From assembly GCA_947371645.1 (NCBI GenBank), contig CANBQJ010000050.1, positions 1-19,165 on the forward strand: 19,165 bases of DNA. The letters run 5' to 3'. This document shows positions 10,005 through 17,146 of this stretch, one piece after another. The stretch is from Burkholderiales bacterium (GTDB taxonomy: Bacteria; Pseudomonadota; Gammaproteobacteria; Burkholderiales; Burkholderiaceae). The translations under genes were made by a program, and so were the position numbers. Each line of letters begins with the position of its first letter. Position 1 is the stretch's first letter. The notes beneath the pieces are model-generated. The model had not been told where the DNA came from. It saw nothing but the letters and a program-made list of their open reading frames with translations, and did no database searches.

Positions 10005-10529
10005 TCACTGCAACCTGAACACCAAGGTCGTGTCCAGGTGCTCCGGGTAGCCTTGCTCGTCCAGCGTGCCGCCGTCCTGGGACAGCAACAGCGTGCGCCC
10101 GTCGGTGTAGAAAATGTCCTTGAAAGTCGTGCTGCCGGCGGGTGTCGCTATGCCTTTGTCCACGACCTTGCCGTCAACCGTCTTGGTGCCTTGCAAGGCA
10201 ACGGGGATCGTTGGACCTGGCGAGGTCGTCGGCGTACCGCCGCAATTGGTCGTGGTGTAGTCGTAGTCGGTCCAGACGACGCTGAAGTTGGTGCTGTTGA
10301 TGCCCGTGACGTCGAGCCTGGATCGGTAGCTGGCACCGTTCCATGGCTGGCAGTCCGTCAACCAGGAGCCTGCATAGGCACTGGCGGTGCTGCTGGGGTT
10401 GACGCGGGGCTCGTCGCCACCACCACCGCCGCCGCCACACGCGCTGACAACGAGGGCCGTGCCCAGGACAGCGCTCAAGGCAAGCAGACGGACGAGAGGG
10501 GTGTGCAGACGCACGGCAAAAGACAACAT
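10005..10529 (-). CDS. Putative lipoprotein of unknown function
   Basis: The 174-residue product begins with a lipoprotein signal peptide: a basic start, a hydrophobic core and the lipobox VSAC, with the lipid-modified Cys at residue 31. Seven glycines follow the Cys, a flexible tether common in betaproteobacterial lipoproteins. They are encoded by a CCA/CCG trinucleotide run on the plus strand (about 10416-10437). The mature part is rich in Thr, Asp and aromatic residues and looks beta-stranded; two cysteines (in LTDCQPW and TNCGG) could form a disulfide. I recognise no domain. The start at 10529 has AGGAAA about eight bases upstream. It lies between parA and parB on the opposite strand, with its stop only 13 bases past the end of parA, so it is convergent with parA. 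Confidence 0.85.
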   Translation of the reverse strand: MLSFAVRLHTPLVRLLALSAVLGTALVVSACGGGGGGGDEPRVNPSSTASAYAGSWLTDCQPWNGASYRSRLDVTGINSTNFSVVWTDYDYTTTNCGGTPTTSPGPTIPVALQGTKTVDGKVVDKGIATPAGSTTFKDIFYTDGRTLLLSQDGGTLDEQGYPEHLDTTLVFRLQ

Positions 10530-10662
10530 GACGATTTTCCTGGTGGTGTGTAGCCCAACATGGGGACTGAAGGCAGGCACATCCCAGGGCGCGGTCGCGG
10601 GTCTTCCCGCGGCCACACGCGCGATCGGCACATCCCTGAATGTTTTTGTGAATTCCTGTTGC

Positions 10663-10681
10663 GCAATTGTTTCTGAATTGC
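10663..10681. promoter_or_regulatory. Inverted repeat in the lipoprotein/parB divergent promoter region
   Basis: GCAATT (10663-10668) and AATTGC (10676-10681) form a dyad with seven bases between arms, in an AT-rich patch that stands out from the GC-rich surroundings. It is placed between two divergently transcribed genes, as an operator would be. No regulator family is assigned. Confidence 0.35.
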
Positions 10682-10761
10682 AAACCGGGGGCCATCCTCA
10701 ATCTGTGGGGCTTGCGCAAGGAGCGGTCCAGACTAGGTGGGCCGCTCACGCTGGCTTGGGC

Positions 10762-10767
10762 GACAAT
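10762..10767 (+). promoter_or_regulatory. Candidate -10 element abutting the parB start
   Basis: GACAAT lies eight bases before the parB ATG at 10776, with no ribosome binding site between. The context GACAATC-ACGCC is close to GATAATC-TCGCC in front of parA. If used, it would produce a nearly leaderless parB message from a promoter separate from parA's. Confidence 0.3.
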
Positions 10768-10775
10768 CACGCCCT

Positions 10776-11693
10776 ATGGCGACCAAACGATCCAAAGGCC
10801 TGGGGATGGGCCTGGAGGCCCTGCTGGGCCCCAAAGTGAACGACACCCCCGCTGCGGCGGCCCCTGAGGGCGCGCCCCACGTGCTGCGTCTGGACCTGCT
10901 GCAGCCCGGCAAGTACCAGCCCCGCACCCGCATGGACGAGGGCTCGCTGTATGAGCTGGCCGAAAGCATCAAGGCCCAAGGCGTCATGCAGCCCATACTT
11001 GTGCGCCCGGTGGGTGACCCGGCTGCGGGCCGCTACGAGATCATCGCCGGTGAGCGCCGCTCGCGCGCCGCCAAACTGGCCGGGCTGGACGAGGTGCCCG
11101 TGCTGGTCAAGGACGTGCCCGATGAAGCCGCCGCCGCCATGGCGCTCATCGAGAACATCCAGCGCGAAGACCTCAACCCGCTGGAAGAAGCCCAGGGCCT
11201 GCAGCGCCTGACCAGCGAGTTCGGCCTCACGCACGAGCAGGCCGCGCAGGCCGTGGGCCGCTCGCGCAGCGCCGCCAGCAACCTGCTGCGCCTGCTCAAC
11301 CTGGCCGAACCCGTGCAGGGCATGCTCATGGCCGGCGACTTGGACATGGGCCACGCCCGGGCCTTGCTGCCGCTGGACAAGGCCTTGCAGATCACCACCG
11401 CCCACGAGGTGGTGGCCAAAAAGCTCAACGTGCGTGAAGCCGAAAAGCTGGTCACCAAGGTGCAGGGCAACGGCCGCCAGGCCCCGCTGATGCGCATCCA
11501 GTCCGAAAAATCGCGTGACGTGCTGCGCCTGGAAGAAGAGCTCTCCGACCTGCTGACCGCCACCGTGCACATCCAGATCCTGCGCAAGTCGCTCAAGGGC
11601 GAACGCGGCGAGGTCACCATTGGTTTTGGCAGCCTCGACGAGCTGCAAGGCCTGATCGACAAGCTGCGCGGTGGCGCAGGCGCAGCCGGCTGA
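10776..11693 (+). CDS. parB: Chromosome partitioning protein ParB
   Basis: ParB binds parS, hydrolyses CTP to slide as a clamp along nearby DNA, and stimulates ParA. The 305-residue product has all expected parts. The ParA-contacting N-terminus is KRSKGLGMGLEALLG. The CTP-binding domain includes YQPRTRMDEGSLYELAESIKAQG and the arginine patch GERR (92-95). ENIQREDLNPLEEA (126-139) and a helix-turn-helix around 151-170 (LTHEQAAQAVGRSRSAASNL) follow, then a C-terminal dimerisation segment. Cognate sites are the parS at 6369 and the near-match at 7849. The start at 10776 fits the family; no ribosome binding site is visible. Because an antisense lipoprotein gene separates it from parA, it probably has its own promoter. 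The next gene may overlap its end. Confidence 0.97.
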   Translation: MATKRSKGLGMGLEALLGPKVNDTPAAAAPEGAPHVLRLDLLQPGKYQPRTRMDEGSLYELAESIKAQGVMQPILVRPVGDPAAGRYEIIAGERRSRAAKLAGLDEVPVLVKDVPDEAAAAMALIENIQREDLNPLEEAQGLQRLTSEFGLTHEQAAQAVGRSRSAASNLLRLLNLAEPVQGMLMAGDLDMGHARALLPLDKALQITTAHEVVAKKLNVREAEKLVTKVQGNGRQAPLMRIQSEKSRDVLRLEEELSDLLTATVHIQILRKSLKGERGEVTIGFGSLDELQGLIDKLRGGAGAAG

Positions 11694-11748
11694 CCCGGCT
11701 GAGGCCCAAACCGCCCCCGCTCCGCGCAACCCGCCAACGCTCAGGCCC

Positions 11749-12507
11749 ATGCTCCGCTGGCCCTTGCCTGCCTTGCTGACCTGGGCCGCCTGTTGGGCGC
11801 TGGTCATCGCCTTGCAGACAGTGCTTGCCCCCCCGTGGGCCACCTGGGGGCTGCCCCTGGCCTTGGGCGCCTTGCTGGCCCTGTGGCCCCGCGTGGCGGC
11901 CACGGGCTGGCGCCAGGTCTTCGTGGCCATGGGCTTCCCGCTGAGCATGCTGGCCGCAGGGCAGGGCGCGGGGCTGGGGCTGTCATGGCCAGCCTGGGCC
12001 TGGTTGCTGCCCCTGGGCCTCTTGCTGCTGGCCTATCCCGTGCGCGCCTGGCGTGATGCCCCCGTCTTCCCCACACCGCCTGGCGCCCTGCGCGAGCTGC
12101 CCGGCCATGTGCAGCTGCCCGATGGCGCCAGCGTGTTCGACGCCGGCTGTGGCGCGGGTGATGGCCTGATCGCCTTGCGCCAGGCCTGCCCGCAGGCGCG
12201 CTTGCAAGGGGTGGAGCACAGCTGGTTGTGGTGGGCCGTGGCCGCATGGCGCTGCCGGGGCTGGGCGCGCGTGCGCCGCGGCGACATGTGGGCCGGCAGC
12301 TGGCAGGGCCATGACCTGGTCTACCTGTTTCAACGGCCAGAGACCATGCCCCGGGCCTGGGCCAAGGCCCGCGCCGAGATGCGCCCGGGCAGCTGGCTCA
12401 TGAGCCTGGAGTTCGAGGCCACCGACGCGCAGGGCCATCGGCTCAGGCCCCATGCGCGGTGGCAGGCCGACGGCGGCAAGCCGGTCTGGCTGTATCGCCT
12501 GCCTTGA
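11749..12507 (+). CDS. Membrane-anchored class I SAM-dependent methyltransferase-like protein
   Basis: The 252-residue product has two parts. The N-terminal 100 residues are hydrophobic with about three or four membrane segments (roughly 6-25, 34-47, 58-75 and 81-97). The C-terminal half is a class I methyltransferase-like fold with the SAM motif DAGCGAGDG at 131-139, an acidic residue after the second strand (GVEH, 154-157) and VYLFQRP for the fourth strand. The substrate is unknown; the membrane anchor suggests a lipid or envelope target, by inference. An in-frame GTG at 11671 would overlap the end of parB by 23 bases and add 26 Pro/Ala-rich residues. I prefer the ATG at 11749 directly before the first membrane segment, but neither start has a good ribosome binding site. 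It follows parB closely and is likely co-transcribed. Confidence 0.8.
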   Translation: MLRWPLPALLTWAACWALVIALQTVLAPPWATWGLPLALGALLALWPRVAATGWRQVFVAMGFPLSMLAAGQGAGLGLSWPAWAWLLPLGLLLLAYPVRAWRDAPVFPTPPGALRELPGHVQLPDGASVFDAGCGAGDGLIALRQACPQARLQGVEHSWLWWAVAAWRCRGWARVRRGDMWAGSWQGHDLVYLFQRPETMPRAWAKARAEMRPGSWLMSLEFEATDAQGHRLRPHARWQADGGKPVWLYRLP

Positions 12508-12579
12508 TGCCCCCTCAAGTCGGCGGCATGCCCCCTTTTTGAGGCACATCTGATGGCATCCAGGGGCAAACCCCGCCAT

Positions 12580-12585
12580 TACACT
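12580..12585 (+). promoter_or_regulatory. Candidate -10 element for the flavin reductase gene
   Basis: TACACT, in the context CATTACACTG, ends 25 bases before the ATG at 12611 and would give a leader near 19 bases. No clear -35 is seen. The preceding gap also contains the direct repeat ATGCCCCCT (12507 and 12529) and an inverted CCTCAA/TTGAGG pair (12514 and 12537). The pair lacks a T tract and does not make a convincing terminator. Confidence 0.25.
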
Positions 12586-12610
12586 GAGGTCATCCATAAG
12601 AAAGCCACAG

Positions 12611-13123
12611 ATGAGCCCAGCGACGCCCGCCCAGGCGGCCCCCCCGTTCAGCACCGATGACCTGCGCGCTGCGCTGGGCCAGTTCGCCACCGGGGTCACC
12701 ATCATCACCGCCGCGCCCCCCGAAGGGCCCATGGTGGGGCTCACGGCCAACTCGTTCAATTCGGTGTCGCTGACCCCGCCTCTGGTGCTGTGGAGCATCT
12801 CTGCCCACTCCACCTCGCTGGAAGGTTTTTTGCAGTCGGGCCACTACGCCATCAACGTGCTGGCCGCGGACCAGCGCAACCTGGCGGAGCGCTTCGCGCG
12901 CAAGGGCCTGGACCGCTTTGACGGCGTGACCTGGCGGCCGGGCCTGAGCGGCGCACCCGTCATCGATGGCGCCGTGGCGGTGTTCGAGTGCTCACACCGG
13001 CAGCAACACCGCGAGGGCGATCACCTCATCCTCATCGGCCAGGTCGAGCATTGCCAGCGCCGCGTGGGCGCCACACCGCTGGTGTTCCATGGTGGGCGCT
13101 TTTTCTCGGAGTTGCCCATCTGA
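12611..13123 (+). CDS. Flavin reductase family protein (HpaC/RutF-like)
   Basis: The 170-residue product is a single FMN-binding split-barrel domain of the flavin reductase family. Recognisable blocks are LGQFATGVTIITA, GLTANSFNSVSLTPPLVLWSI, FLQSGHYAINVLAADQRNLAERFA, the W-containing turn before GAPVIDGAVAVFEC, and GDHLILIGQVE near the end. Such enzymes reduce FMN or FAD with NAD(P)H, often to supply a two-component monooxygenase, or use bound flavin themselves. No monooxygenase component lies next to it, so its partner is unknown. It is cytoplasmic, with no signal peptide. The ATG at 12611 gives a normal family length. It converges on the histidine kinase gene, with 46 bases between stops. 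Confidence 0.92.
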   Translation: MSPATPAQAAPPFSTDDLRAALGQFATGVTIITAAPPEGPMVGLTANSFNSVSLTPPLVLWSISAHSTSLEGFLQSGHYAINVLAADQRNLAERFARKGLDRFDGVTWRPGLSGAPVIDGAVAVFECSHRQQHREGDHLILIGQVEHCQRRVGATPLVFHGGRFFSELPI

Positions 13124-13173
13124 AGGGCGGGACACTGAAGGGCGGGAAATGCCCTGGCCCGCCTGGCCTTCAG
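13121..13173. repeat. Tandem 12-bp repeat and hairpin between convergent genes
   Basis: TGAAGGGCGGGA occurs at 13121-13132 and again at 13136-13147 (15-base period); the first copy includes the flavin reductase stop. The second copy can pair with downstream DNA: CTGAAG (13135-13140) with CTTCAG (13168-13173), and GGCGGG (13141-13146) with CCCGCC (13158-13163), with a four-base bulge. The structure reaches the histidine kinase stop codon. It lacks T tracts, so it may impede transcription from both sides but is not a canonical terminator. Confidence 0.45.
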
Positions 13174-14894
13174 GGCCGCGGGTTCTCTGGCGGTGCGGGG
13201 GGGAAGGCCAGCTGGTCCAGCAGGGCCAGGAAACGGCTCACGTCCAGGGGCTTGGTCAGGTAGTCCACAAAGCCGCGTGCGCGGGCTTCGTTGATCTGGT
13301 CCGGCATCGCGTCGGCCGACAGCGCCACGCGCGGCACGGCGGTGGTGGGCGGGTGGCTGGCCAGCGCGTCAGAGACGTCCAGCCCGCTCATGTCGCCCAG
13401 GTGCATGTCCAGCAGCAGCAGGTCGGGCGGGCGATTGCGGGCCATGTCGATGGCCTGGCGGCCGCACAGGGCCACCTCCAGATGCCAGTGCGGCCGCATG
13501 CGCATGACCTGGCGCACCAGCTCGACGTTGATCATGTTGTCTTCGGCGTACAGCACGGTGCGCAGGTCTGACCGGCCGCCGGCCTGCGGCCCAGAGCTGG
13601 TCGCGGCCGCGCCCGTGGCCGGTGAGCCGCTGGCCGGCACCGACGGCGCTTCGCCCCCCATGGCGGTGCCGCCCACGCCCACCGCCTGCGGCAGCCAGAC
13701 CTTGAAGCTGCTGCCCGTGCCGGGCGCGCTGCTCACGTTGACCCTGCCGTGCATCAGGTCGAGCAGGCGCTTGACGATGACCAGGCCAATGCCTGTGCCT
13801 TCGACGGAGGTGCGCTCGGCCCCCAGGCGGTTGAAGGGCTCGAACAGGTGGGACAGCTGGATGGGGCTCATGCCGGGGCCGGTGTCGCTGACGTTGAAGA
13901 GCACCTCGCCGTCCATGGGCATGGCCTCGATCAGCACGCGGCCACCTGGCCGGTTGTACTTGATGGCGTTGGACAGCAGGTTGACCAGGACCTGGCGCAG
14001 GCGCAGCGGGTCGGCCTGAACCGACAGCAGAGGCGCGGCCAGGCCAGGGTGCACCACCACGGCTTCGGCCACGTGGGCGCCGATCTGCAACTGGGCATCG
14101 GTGGCCTGGTGGCTGATCAGAGACAGCGCTTCTTCCACCGCACTGGCCACCGGCACCACCTGCAGGTTCATGGGCAGGCTGCCGGCTTCGATGCGGGAGA
14201 GGTCGAGCACGTCGCTCATCATGGCCAGCAGGTGGGCGCCCGCGCGCTCGATGTGCGCCACCTTCTGGCGCTGCGTGTCGTTGAGGGGGTGGCGCGGGTC
14301 CACGCGCAGCAGCTGCGCAAAGCCCAGCATGGCGTTGAGCGGCGTGCGCAACTCGTGGCTCATGCGCGAGAGGAATTCGGTTTTGGCCTTGCTGGCCTGT
14401 TCGGCTTCGCGGGCTGTGCCCAGCAGGTCGGCCATGTGCAGGCGTTCGCCGATGTCGTCCAGCACCAGGGCCAGGCCGGTGATGGGCTCACCGGTTTCGG
14501 TCGCGGCGCGCGTGGGGTGCAGGTGCAGGCTCAGGTGGGCCACATGGCCGCCCGGCAGCATCCAGCGCGATTCACGGTGGTGCCCGGCCAGTTGCCCTTG
14601 CAGCACCTGCTCGGCGCCCGCTTGCAGGCTGGCCGCGTCGTCGGGGTGGACGAGGTCGGCCAGGTACAGGCCCAGCAATTCCTTGGGCGAGCGGCCCAGC
14701 ATGTCGGCGGCGCGGGGGTTGACGAACTGCAGGCAGCCGTCGGGGCGCACGAGCGCCAGCCCGACGCCGGCCGCGTCCACCAGCTGTTGAACGGGCGCCG
14801 CCAGCGTGGGACGCTCGTGGTGGTGGTGAACAGGGGGCGCTGCCGTGTCATGAGGGACGGCAGTCGGCCAATGCACTGTTGGCAAGGAAGTCAT
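13170..14894 (-). CDS. Soluble hybrid sensor histidine kinase (PAS-HisKA-HATPase-REC)
   Basis: The 574-residue protein has a PAS sensor domain (about 32-150), a short helical linker, a HisKA domain with H-box FLSRMSHELRTPLN (phospho-acceptor His180) and a HATPase domain. The HATPase has an N-box around NLLSNAIKYN (305-314), a G1 box DTGPGM (337-342) and a G2 box GTGIGL (366-371). After a Gly/Ala/Ser/Pro-rich linker (about 403-443) comes a receiver domain with the acidic pair Glu451-Asp452, phospho-acceptor Asp496 and Lys548. All catalytic residues are present. No membrane segment or signal peptide is seen, so it senses an intracellular cue or associates with a membrane partner. There is no separate response regulator in the window. 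The diguanylate cyclase gene lies 210 bases upstream on the same strand. Confidence 0.95.
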   Translation of the reverse strand: MTSLPTVHWPTAVPHDTAAPPVHHHHERPTLAAPVQQLVDAAGVGLALVRPDGCLQFVNPRAADMLGRSPKELLGLYLADLVHPDDAASLQAGAEQVLQGQLAGHHRESRWMLPGGHVAHLSLHLHPTRAATETGEPITGLALVLDDIGERLHMADLLGTAREAEQASKAKTEFLSRMSHELRTPLNAMLGFAQLLRVDPRHPLNDTQRQKVAHIERAGAHLLAMMSDVLDLSRIEAGSLPMNLQVVPVASAVEEALSLISHQATDAQLQIGAHVAEAVVVHPGLAAPLLSVQADPLRLRQVLVNLLSNAIKYNRPGGRVLIEAMPMDGEVLFNVSDTGPGMSPIQLSHLFEPFNRLGAERTSVEGTGIGLVIVKRLLDLMHGRVNVSSAPGTGSSFKVWLPQAVGVGGTAMGGEAPSVPASGSPATGAAATSSGPQAGGRSDLRTVLYAEDNMINVELVRQVMRMRPHWHLEVALCGRQAIDMARNRPPDLLLLDMHLGDMSGLDVSDALASHPPTTAVPRVALSADAMPDQINEARARGFVDYLTKPLDVSRFLALLDQLAFPPAPPENPRP

Positions 14895-15104
14895 GGAGCA
14901 CTGCGGATACTGACGCCACCAGATAGGCGCAGCCCCGGCCTCCCTGACCCGGGCTTCGGATGCCTGACACGACCGTCACGGCGGTGACGCGTCCGTGACT
15001 GTGCAGTAACTTTCTCACATCTCGCGTCTTCAGGCCAGTGCTTTTCTGGCACTTGCCGCGGCAATGCGCCACACGCGGTGTGCACCTCCCTCCACAGGGG
15101 GTGC
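14895..15104. promoter_or_regulatory. Palindrome-rich gap upstream of the histidine kinase gene
   Basis: This 210-base gap between two minus-strand genes holds several short dyads: GTCAC-GGCG-GTGAC (14975-14988), GCCAG...CTGGC (15034-15050), TTGCCGCGGCAA (15053-15064, perfect) and CACAC-GCG-GTGTG (15070-15082). The kinase promoter should lie here, but I cannot place a -35/-10 pair with confidence. None of the dyads is followed by a T tract on the minus strand, so the cyclase gene has no obvious intrinsic terminator. Confidence 0.4.
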
Positions 15105-16316
15105 TCAAGGTTGCAAGGCTGTGCTGACCTGCAAGGTGGCCGGGGCGGCTGGCGCGATGGCGGGCGAAGGTGCATGCGGGGCGGCGGCTTCGTCCAGCGG
15201 GTGAGGGTGCACGGCGGTGCGATTGCGGCCCTGGGCCTTGGCTTCGTAGAGCGCGCGGTCGGCGCGCTCGATGCAGACGTCCAGCCGCTCGCTGTCGTGG
15301 AAGCGGGTCAGCCCGGCCGAAAAGGTGGGTTGCAGGCCTGGCGTCGAGGGGGCCAGCACGGCGCCGTTGACGATGTCGCGCACGCGCTCCAGCCCGGCAA
15401 AGGCCTCATCGGTGGAGGTGTCGTTGAGCAGCAGCAGGAACTCTTCACCGCCCCAGCGCGCCAGCACGTCGGTTTCCCTCAGGGCCAGGCTCATTTCGCG
15501 GGCAAAGTGGCGCAAGACCTCGTCGCCCACGCCATGGCCGTAGGTGTCGTTGATGCGCTTGAAGTGGTCCAGGTCGATCAAGGCCACGCAGAACTGGTGA
15601 TGGCCGGAGCGCTCCAGGCGCTTTTGGTGCTGGTTGAGCACGTCCATCATGTAGCGGCGGTTGACCAGGCCGGTGAGCTCGTCGCGGGTGGCGAGCTCCT
15701 GGATGCGGTTGAGCGCCAGGGCCAGCTCTTCCTTCTGGGACTGCAGCCTCGCCCGCAGGCTGGCCAACTGGGCGGCCAGCGAAGAAATGGTGGGGACGAT
15801 GGCGGCCGTCAACACAAAGTGCGCCACCTCCAGCTTGACGGGGTAGTTCACCGGGTCGGTCTGGCTCTTGAAGATGTTGGCCATGGCCATCAGGCCCACC
15901 GTGTAGATGCTGGCAACGGTAGAGGCCTCTTTGCGCATGTTGAACACGCCGAAGACCAGCACCAGGGACAGCAGCATCATCGTGGCGCCGTGCACCGGGC
16001 CGGTCACCGAGTAGGCACCGATGATGATGGTCTGGGCCGCCATGATCTGCGGCAGGGTGAGGGCGGGGTCGGCAAAGCGCAGGTTGAAGCCGCTGCGCAA
16101 CACCGCATACCAGAAGACCACGTTGAACATGATGGCACCGCTGAGGTGCCACACGTCGCCGGCCACCATGTAGCCCATCCAGCAGGCGTACATCTGCAGG
16201 AAGCAGCAGGCGATGAACACCGTCGCCGCCATCAGCGAGCGCTGGATGCGCAAGCGCTGCTTCCGGTCGTCGGAGAACAGCACGGTGCTCAGGAGGGTGG
16301 AGGTGCGGCGACTCAT
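15105..16316 (-). CDS. Membrane-bound diguanylate cyclase (GGDEF domain)
   Basis: The 403-residue protein makes the second messenger c-di-GMP from two GTP. The N-terminal half (about residues 28-180) is hydrophobic, with five or six membrane segments and no sensor domain I can name. A short coiled-coil-like linker (183-208) leads into the GGDEF domain, which has RDELTGLVNRR (211-221), ALIDLDHFKRINDTYGH (metal ligands near Asp248 and Asp250) and the active-site motif GGEEF at 289-293. The inhibitory site RETD (280-283) is correctly placed before it, so the enzyme is predicted to be active and product-inhibited. A Pro/Ala-rich tail follows residue 370. The start at 16316 lacks a clear ribosome binding site. 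It is divergent from the cytochrome b561 gene, sharing a 208-base region with a TTGACG at 16392 but no clear -10. Confidence 0.95.
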   Translation of the reverse strand: MSRRTSTLLSTVLFSDDRKQRLRIQRSLMAATVFIACCFLQMYACWMGYMVAGDVWHLSGAIMFNVVFWYAVLRSGFNLRFADPALTLPQIMAAQTIIIGAYSVTGPVHGATMMLLSLVLVFGVFNMRKEASTVASIYTVGLMAMANIFKSQTDPVNYPVKLEVAHFVLTAAIVPTISSLAAQLASLRARLQSQKEELALALNRIQELATRDELTGLVNRRYMMDVLNQHQKRLERSGHHQFCVALIDLDHFKRINDTYGHGVGDEVLRHFAREMSLALRETDVLARWGGEEFLLLLNDTSTDEAFAGLERVRDIVNGAVLAPSTPGLQPTFSAGLTRFHDSERLDVCIERADRALYEAKAQGRNRTAVHPHPLDEAAAPHAPSPAIAPAAPATLQVSTALQP

Positions 16317-16524
16317 GGGGCTGTGTGGCGCGGATGCTGGTGGTTTCGGCAGGAATGTTGGCGAGCTTGAGGCGCACTTGCGGCATGGCCGTTGACGTTC
16401 AGGCGGGACTTACGTTCAAATTTTTCGAACTGAGGGGTGAACTGCCCTCATCCTTCCCACCAGGTGAGACCGTTAACCTGCTTGCACTGGACGGCCCGAT
16501 CCCTTCTGCACACAAGGAGCCCAC

Positions 16525-17091
16525 ATGTCGTCGTCAAAGATTCCCTCTGATCAACGCTATGGCCTGGTGGCCATCCTCCTGCACTGGGTGCTGGCCATCG
16601 CCATCCTCACCGCCTTCGCCGTGGGCCTCACGCTGGACGAGATGCCGTTCTCGCCGGCCAAGCTCAAGTACATCAACTGGCACAAGTGGGCCGGGGTGAC
16701 GATCCTGGCGCTGTCGGCCCTGCGCCTGCTGTGGCGTCTGACGCACCGCCCGCCCGCGCTGCCTCCGAAGATCGAGCAGGCCATGCCCGCCTGGCAGCTG
16801 AAAGCCTTTCACGGCACCCACCACCTGATGTACCTGATGTTCTTCGTGGTGCCGCTGCTGGGCTGGGCCTACAGCTCGGCCAAGGGCTTTCCCATCGTGT
16901 GGTTTGGCGTCTTGCCCCTGCCCGACCTGGTCGCCCCCAACAAGGCGCTGGCCGAGGTGCTGGAAGAGGCCCATGGCCTGGCCGCCTGGGGCTTGATCGG
17001 CCTGGTGGGCCTGCACGTGGCCGCCGCCCTCAAGCACCAGTTCGTCGACAAGGACGGCCTGCTGGAGCGCATGCGCCCCGGCGGCCGCTGA
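16525..17091 (+). CDS. Cytochrome b561 family protein
   Basis: This 188-residue four-helix membrane cytochrome is of the bacterial b561 (CybB-like) type and carries two b hemes for quinone-linked electron transfer across the inner membrane. Likely heme ligands and family markers are visible: His20 in LLHW, His53 in NWHKWAG, the HGTHH cluster (96-100), His150 in EEAHGLAAW, and His164 followed by AALKHQFVDKDGLLERM. Membrane helices lie near 14-34, 54-71, 99-117 and 153-169. The ATG at 16525 has AAGGAG five bases upstream. Two exported YceI genes follow at 55 and 87 bases, an association commonly seen for this family. It is probably the first gene of that operon. Confidence 0.95.
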   Translation: MSSSKIPSDQRYGLVAILLHWVLAIAILTAFAVGLTLDEMPFSPAKLKYINWHKWAGVTILALSALRLLWRLTHRPPALPPKIEQAMPAWQLKAFHGTHHLMYLMFFVVPLLGWAYSSAKGFPIVWFGVLPLPDLVAPNKALAEVLEEAHGLAAWGLIGLVGLHVAAALKHQFVDKDGLLERMRPGGR

Positions 17092-17146
17092 CCACCCGCC
17101 CGCCTTGTTCCCCTTTGATCCAAACGATGTTGCCGAGGACCGCCCC

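Noticed and set aside
10416..10437. CCA/CCG trinucleotide run as a phase-variable repeat
   Set aside because: It encodes the glycine tether after the lipoprotein Cys. A three-base unit would not shift the frame, and glycine runs after the lipid Cys are common.
12507..12542. Direct repeat ATGCCCCCT and CCTCAA/TTGAGG pair as a terminator or attachment site
   Set aside because: No T tract follows and no integrase or foreign gene content is nearby.
13749..14987. 412-codon plus-strand open frame across the histidine kinase gene
   Set aside because: The kinase on the minus strand has every catalytic motif; this frame is its complement and resembles nothing.
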